Origin: Streptomyces sp. GESEQ-4
GTDB lineage: Bacteria; Actinomycetota; Actinomycetes; Streptomycetales; Streptomycetaceae
NCBI RefSeq assembly: GCF_017948455.1
Contig: NZ_JAFFSU010000013.1
Coordinates: 1 to 64,000, forward strand
Direction: 5' to 3'
Length of the DNA: 64,000 nt
In this document: piece after piece, positions 61,026 to 64,000 of the stretch
How the letters are laid out: each line of letters opens with the position of its first letter
Position numbering within the stretch: position 1 is the first letter of the stretch
Made by a program: the position numbers and the translations under genes
The notes under the pieces: model-generated
Told to the model about the DNA's origin: nothing
Seen by the model: the letters and a program-made list of their open reading frames with translations, nothing else
Database searches by the model: none

Positions 61026-61378
61026 GATCTGACTCCCCCTGAGGTAAACGAATGCGGCGCTGCGGCGTGCTCTTGCGCGGAGCCCACTTGATGGCGGCTG
61101 ACGCCACGGCGTCCAGGAACGGCAACTCACACTATGCGCTCGCTGTGGGGGACTTCCGACGGAACAGCAACAGTTCCGTCACGGGAAGGATCTTGAGGCA
61201 ACCCGTAACCCGGTCAGCAGTGCGCGGTTGGTAGCGGTGGGGGGCGGCCTGCTGTCTGCGTGTGCGGTCCCCAGCGCTGCGTGCGCATGGCCAAGTGTGC
61301 GAAAAATGCCGGGTGTCGGGTGTCGGGCGGTTGATGCCGGGACCCGGTCGCCCCTGGACAGCGGGAGGACAGGGAGCC
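61026..61378. other. Divergent protease/siderophore control region with large inverted repeat
   Basis: This 353-bp region separates two divergent genes. It contains GACGGAAC (61158-61165) inverted at 61173-61180 with a 7-nt loop, and flanking CTTCC/GGAAG (61153-61157, 61184-61188) lengthens the stem. Neither an iron-box (DmdR/IdeR type) nor a clear promoter is found by eye. No convincing gene lies in it. Confidence 0.55.
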
Positions 61379-62995
61379 GTGACCGTGACCGAGTCTGCGC
61401 CCGGGGGGACTGCGGAGCCGGCGGGGGTGTCTGTGGCGCGTCATGCCGCGGGGACGCGCTCCGTGCACGAGGGGATCCTGCGGCGCCAGTCGGCACGCGA
61501 GTCGGCGGCACGCACCTACGCGCGCGCCCTGCCGATCGTGCCCGTGCGGGCACGCGGGCTGACCATCGAAGGTGCGGACGGACGCCGTTACCTCGACTGC
61601 CTCTCCGGCGCCGGGACCCTCGCCCTGGGGCACAACCACCCGGTCGTCCTGGAGGCCATCCGCAAGGTTCTCGACTCCGGCGCACCGCTGCACGTCCTCG
61701 ACCTGGCGACGCCCGTCAAGGACGCGTTCATCACGGAGCTGTTCCACACCCTGCCGTCCGGCCTCGCCGACCACGCGCGCGTGCAGTTCTGCGGACCGGC
61801 CGGCACGGACGCGGTGGAGGCCGCCTTCAAGCTCGTACGGTCCGCCACCGGGCGCACCGGGATGCTCGCCTTCACCGGCGCCTACCACGGGATGACCGCC
61901 GGCGCCCTCGAAGCGTCCGGGCACGCCTTCGACGTACGAGTCACACGGCTGCCCTACCCGCAGGACTACCGCTGTCCCTTCGGCATCGGCGGCGCACACG
62001 GTGCCGAACTCGCCGCCCGCTGGACCGAGTCCGTCCTCGACGACCCCAAGTCCGGTGTGCCGCACCCCGCCGGGATGATCCTCGAACCCGTGCAGGGCGA
62101 GGGCGGGGTCATCCCCGCGCCCGACATCTGGATGCGCCGAATGCGGGAGATCACCGGGGCCCGGTCCATCCCGCTGATCGCCGACGAGGTCCAGACGGGC
62201 GTCGGGCGCACCGGTGCCTTCTGGGCGGTCGAGCACAGTGGAGTCACCCCCGACGTGATGGTCCTCTCCAAGGCCATCGGCGGCAGCCTGCCCCTGGCGC
62301 TCGTGGTCTACCGCGACGACCTCGACGTCTGGCAACCCGGCGCCCACGCAGGCACCTTCCGTGGCAACCAACTCGCCATGGCGGCGGGGACGGCGACGCT
62401 GGCATACGTCCGCGAGAACCGCCTCGCCGAACGGGCGGCCGATCTCGGCACCCGGATGCTTTCCCAACTCCGCTCCCTTGCTGATGAGTTCTCCTGCGTG
62501 GGTGATGTGCGGGGGCGGGGGCTGATGATCGGCGTCGAGGTGGTGGATCCGGAGGCGGGTGCGGCGCCGGAACGAGGGGCTGACAGTGAGGTGGGTGGGG
62601 GCGCCGCCTGGGCGGGATTTGAACCGGCGGGAGGCGGAGGGGGACCGGCGGGCGGTTCGGGTGGTTGGGACCGTGCCGGTGGTGAGGCGCACACGGGCGG
62701 GGCCGCCGCGCATGGCCGCGTGGGCACAGTTGGCCCTGCGGATGCGCAGGCACCCCTTCGCGGTCCTCGCCCAGCTGCGCCCCAACTCGCGGCCGCCGTA
62801 CAGCGGGAGTGCCTGCGCCGCGGCTTGATCATCGAGCTCGGTGGACGGCACTCGAGCGTCGTACGGCTCCTGCCACCGCTGACGATCAGCGACGAGCAGG
62901 CGACCGCGGTGCTCGACCGACTGGCCGATGCTGTGGCCGCTGTGGCCCGCGAACGTCATCCGTCCCGACGAGAAGCACCCGTCGCGCCGACGTGA
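61379..62995 (+). CDS. Diaminobutyrate--2-oxoglutarate-type PLP aminotransferase with low-complexity insert
   Basis: This class-III aminotransferase has 538 residues. It shows YLDCLSGAGTLALGHNHP (about 77-94), FCGPAGTDAVEAAFKL, FTGAYHGMT, LIADEVQTGVGRTG (PLP aspartate about 262) and the lysine in LSKAIGGSLPLALVV (about 304), the pattern of diaminobutyrate aminotransferases. Relatives have about 430-460 residues; an insert of about 75 Gly/Ala/Arg-rich residues (about 400-475) separates the core from the LIIELGGRHSSVVRLLPPL end. It precedes an IucA/IucC gene, so it should supply a diamine (e.g. diaminobutyrate) for an NIS siderophore. The GTG start has AGGGA 4-8 nt upstream. Confidence 0.85.
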   Translation: MTVTESAPGGTAEPAGVSVARHAAGTRSVHEGILRRQSARESAARTYARALPIVPVRARGLTIEGADGRRYLDCLSGAGTLALGHNHPVVLEAIRKVLDSGAPLHVLDLATPVKDAFITELFHTLPSGLADHARVQFCGPAGTDAVEAAFKLVRSATGRTGMLAFTGAYHGMTAGALEASGHAFDVRVTRLPYPQDYRCPFGIGGAHGAELAARWTESVLDDPKSGVPHPAGMILEPVQGEGGVIPAPDIWMRRMREITGARSIPLIADEVQTGVGRTGAFWAVEHSGVTPDVMVLSKAIGGSLPLALVVYRDDLDVWQPGAHAGTFRGNQLAMAAGTATLAYVRENRLAERAADLGTRMLSQLRSLADEFSCVGDVRGRGLMIGVEVVDPEAGAAPERGADSEVGGGAAWAGFEPAGGGGGPAGGSGGWDRAGGEAHTGGAAAHGRVGTVGPADAQAPLRGPRPAAPQLAAAVQRECLRRGLIIELGGRHSSVVRLLPPLTISDEQATAVLDRLADAVAAVARERHPSRREAPVAPT

Positions 62996-63172
62996 TGGCG
63001 CACCCGCCCAGCGAACGGGGTGGCTCGGCGACCCGGGAAGGGCTCGCCTGAATGCCCGTGCGTCCGCCGTCGCACGGGCACCGATGCGCCGCCCGCCGAC
63101 TCTTTCGCCCATGCCATCTCACCTCCAGAGCTTGTCGCGCGACGAGCCAGAACCACCTCACGAGGAACAGCG

Positions 63173-64000
63173 TTGAACACCACTCCCGCACCCGGCGCTC
63201 ACGCCCACAGGGATCTGTCAGGCCCCGCCGAACCCGGATCTCCCCTGACGGCCACGGCTCAGCCGACCTCCCCGTCATCCGCCGAGCGCCCGGAACGGGT
63301 CCCGGAACAGGGCGGGGCTCCCGATGGGGAACGCCAACCCGAGCAGGACGCAGCCCTTGACGCCGGACGGCCACACGAGGTCACCGCCGACCTCCTGGAA
63401 CACCCGGACCCGCATACGGCGGCTCAGTCCGCGGCTGTGGAGAACCTGCTGCGCTGCTGGACGCGCGAGACCAACCTCCCCTCTCCCGACAACGGCACCC
63501 TCCGCATCCCCCTGCCGGCCAGCGGCACGGCCCTGCTCGTCCCGGTCCACTACTGGTCCCCGACGGGCTGCCACCGCTTCGGTCTCCCCCGCTTTGCCAA
63601 CGCCCCGGAGGCATCCCCACCGGCCGACGCGGTCACGGTCGCGGCCCTGCTCACCAGGGAGGCATCTCCGGTGGCGGGAACGACCGATCTGCCTGCCAGG
63701 GCTACCGAGCCGAGCCCCGGCTCGTTCCAGAGAGCCGCCTCCGATACAGACAGGCACGCCATGCTTGGCGCAGGCGATCGCACCACCCTCGACCCAACCG
63801 ATCGAACCACGCCCGACGCAGCCAGCCGCACCGAACTCGTCTCCCGTGTCGCCGACTCCGTCCGACTGACCACCTCCTTCATCAAGGACCGTCGGCAACG
63901 CCCTTCCGACGCACCCGACCTGTTCCTCGCGGCTGAACAAGCGCTCCTTCTCGGCCACCCACTGCACCCGACCCCGAAGAGCCGCGAGGGTCTCTCCGAG
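63173..64000 (+). CDS. IucA/IucC-family NIS siderophore synthetase, N-terminal part (cut by window end)
   Basis: The frame opening at a TTG (63173, AGGA 8 nt upstream) runs without stop to the window end (276 codons). After a long Pro/Ala/Thr-rich N-terminus, residues in the 90-135 range (AVENLLRCWTRETNLP, LLVPVHYWSPTGCHRFG) and the end (EQALLLGHPLHPTPKSREG) match IucA/IucC synthetases, whose hallmark is the GHPxHPxxKxRxG motif that binds ATP. These enzymes join citrate or similar acids to amines or alcohols. With the aminotransferase 177 bp upstream it forms an NRPS-independent siderophore operon, which I recall as an uncharacterised siderophore locus in S. coelicolor. The C-terminal part is missing. 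Confidence 0.82.
   Translation, partial: MNTTPAPGAHAHRDLSGPAEPGSPLTATAQPTSPSSAERPERVPEQGGAPDGERQPEQDAALDAGRPHEVTADLLEHPDPHTAAQSAAVENLLRCWTRETNLPSPDNGTLRIPLPASGTALLVPVHYWSPTGCHRFGLPRFANAPEASPPADAVTVAALLTREASPVAGTTDLPARATEPSPGSFQRAASDTDRHAMLGAGDRTTLDPTDRTTPDAASRTELVSRVADSVRLTTSFIKDRRQRPSDAPDLFLAAEQALLLGHPLHPTPKSREGLSE

Noticed and set aside
61026..61378. Iron box for the siderophore operon
   Set aside because: No sequence close to TTAGGTTAGGCTAACCTAA was found by eye in either orientation.
62600..62640. A tRNA T-arm-like sequence (GGTTCAAATCCCGCC on the minus strand) in the aminotransferase insert
   Set aside because: The flanking stem has a C-C mismatch and no acceptor, D or anticodon arm can be folded around it. 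I treat it as chance within low-complexity DNA.
63275..63967. Minus-strand 230-codon frame at the window end
   Set aside because: The plus-strand frame from 63173 carries the IucA/IucC GHPLHP motif; the minus frame is its shadow.

Overview
The window is about 64 kb of very GC-rich DNA with dense, short-spaced genes, many GTG starts and codon use strongly biased to G/C in third positions. Gene content and order (osaC-osaAB, ftsK, rimO-pgsA-cinA-clgR, recA-recX, gluABCD-gluRK, miaB-miaA-dapF, rshA, hflX) point to a Streptomyces chromosomal core region. From memory it looks collinear with the S. coelicolor SCO574x-SCO580x interval; that placement is inference, not a search result. I see no insertion sequence, prophage, CRISPR array or replication origin. 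The only RNA gene I can support is one tRNA-Thr.

Layout. 1-8.4 kb: a shrunken DegT-like aminotransferase relic, tRNA-Thr(GGT), and the osmotic-stress module osaC (minus strand) facing osaA-osaB. 8.5-16.8 kb: ftsK, a RodZ-like HTH/membrane protein, the overlapping rimO-pgsA-cinA operon followed by clgR, then dpsB and a small membrane protein. 16.8-25.6 kb: an SDR oxidoreductase, the DNA-repair pair nei2 and lhr, and an AraC regulator overlapping azlCD. 25.7-33.7 kb: a toroid-fold hypothetical, DUF3046, an AI-2E family permease, recA-recX, then rhodanese-cysteine dioxygenase and an FAD aromatic hydroxylase. 33.8-41.2 kb: the glutamate ABC transporter gluABCD, its divergent two-component system gluR-gluK, a TAXI binding protein and a MazG-like pyrophosphohydrolase. 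41.2-48.3 kb: a KhtTU-like K+/H+ antiporter pair, a NarL-type two-component system, a secreted GH5 glycosidase and a carboxylesterase. 48.4-59.7 kb: miaB, LigB-like protein, a small antitoxin-like protein, miaA, dapF, rshA, an M1 aminopeptidase and hflX. 59.8-64 kb: a trypsin-like lipoprotein and the start of an NIS-siderophore operon (diaminobutyrate-type aminotransferase plus an IucA/IucC synthetase cut by the window end).

How they may work together. The most notable pattern is regulatory. The nonamer TTGTCRGTG followed after exactly 8 bp by a TAnnnT-like -10 box, which is the RecA-independent (PafBC-type) DNA-damage promoter known from mycobacteria, lies directly in front of recA, lhr(-nei2), rimO(-pgsA-cinA), a MazG-like NTP pyrophosphohydrolase and, with a weaker -10, the AI-2E permease. 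In four of the five, the first base of the start codon sits where transcription should begin, so those mRNAs are probably leaderless. recA also carries a second, LexA-like promoter. This suggests that the region holds much of a coordinated DNA-damage response: recombination (RecA/RecX), helicase/glycosylase repair (Lhr/Nei2), nucleotide-pool cleaning (MazG-like) and NMN salvage after ligation (CinA/PncC-type). Other gene/operator pairs visible in the DNA are direct repeats at gluA (probable GluR sites), a palindrome array around the cysteine dioxygenase promoter, and a perfect operator-like palindrome over the SDR promoter. Many short tandem repeats (units of 16-26 bp) decorate intergenic regions and protein tails.
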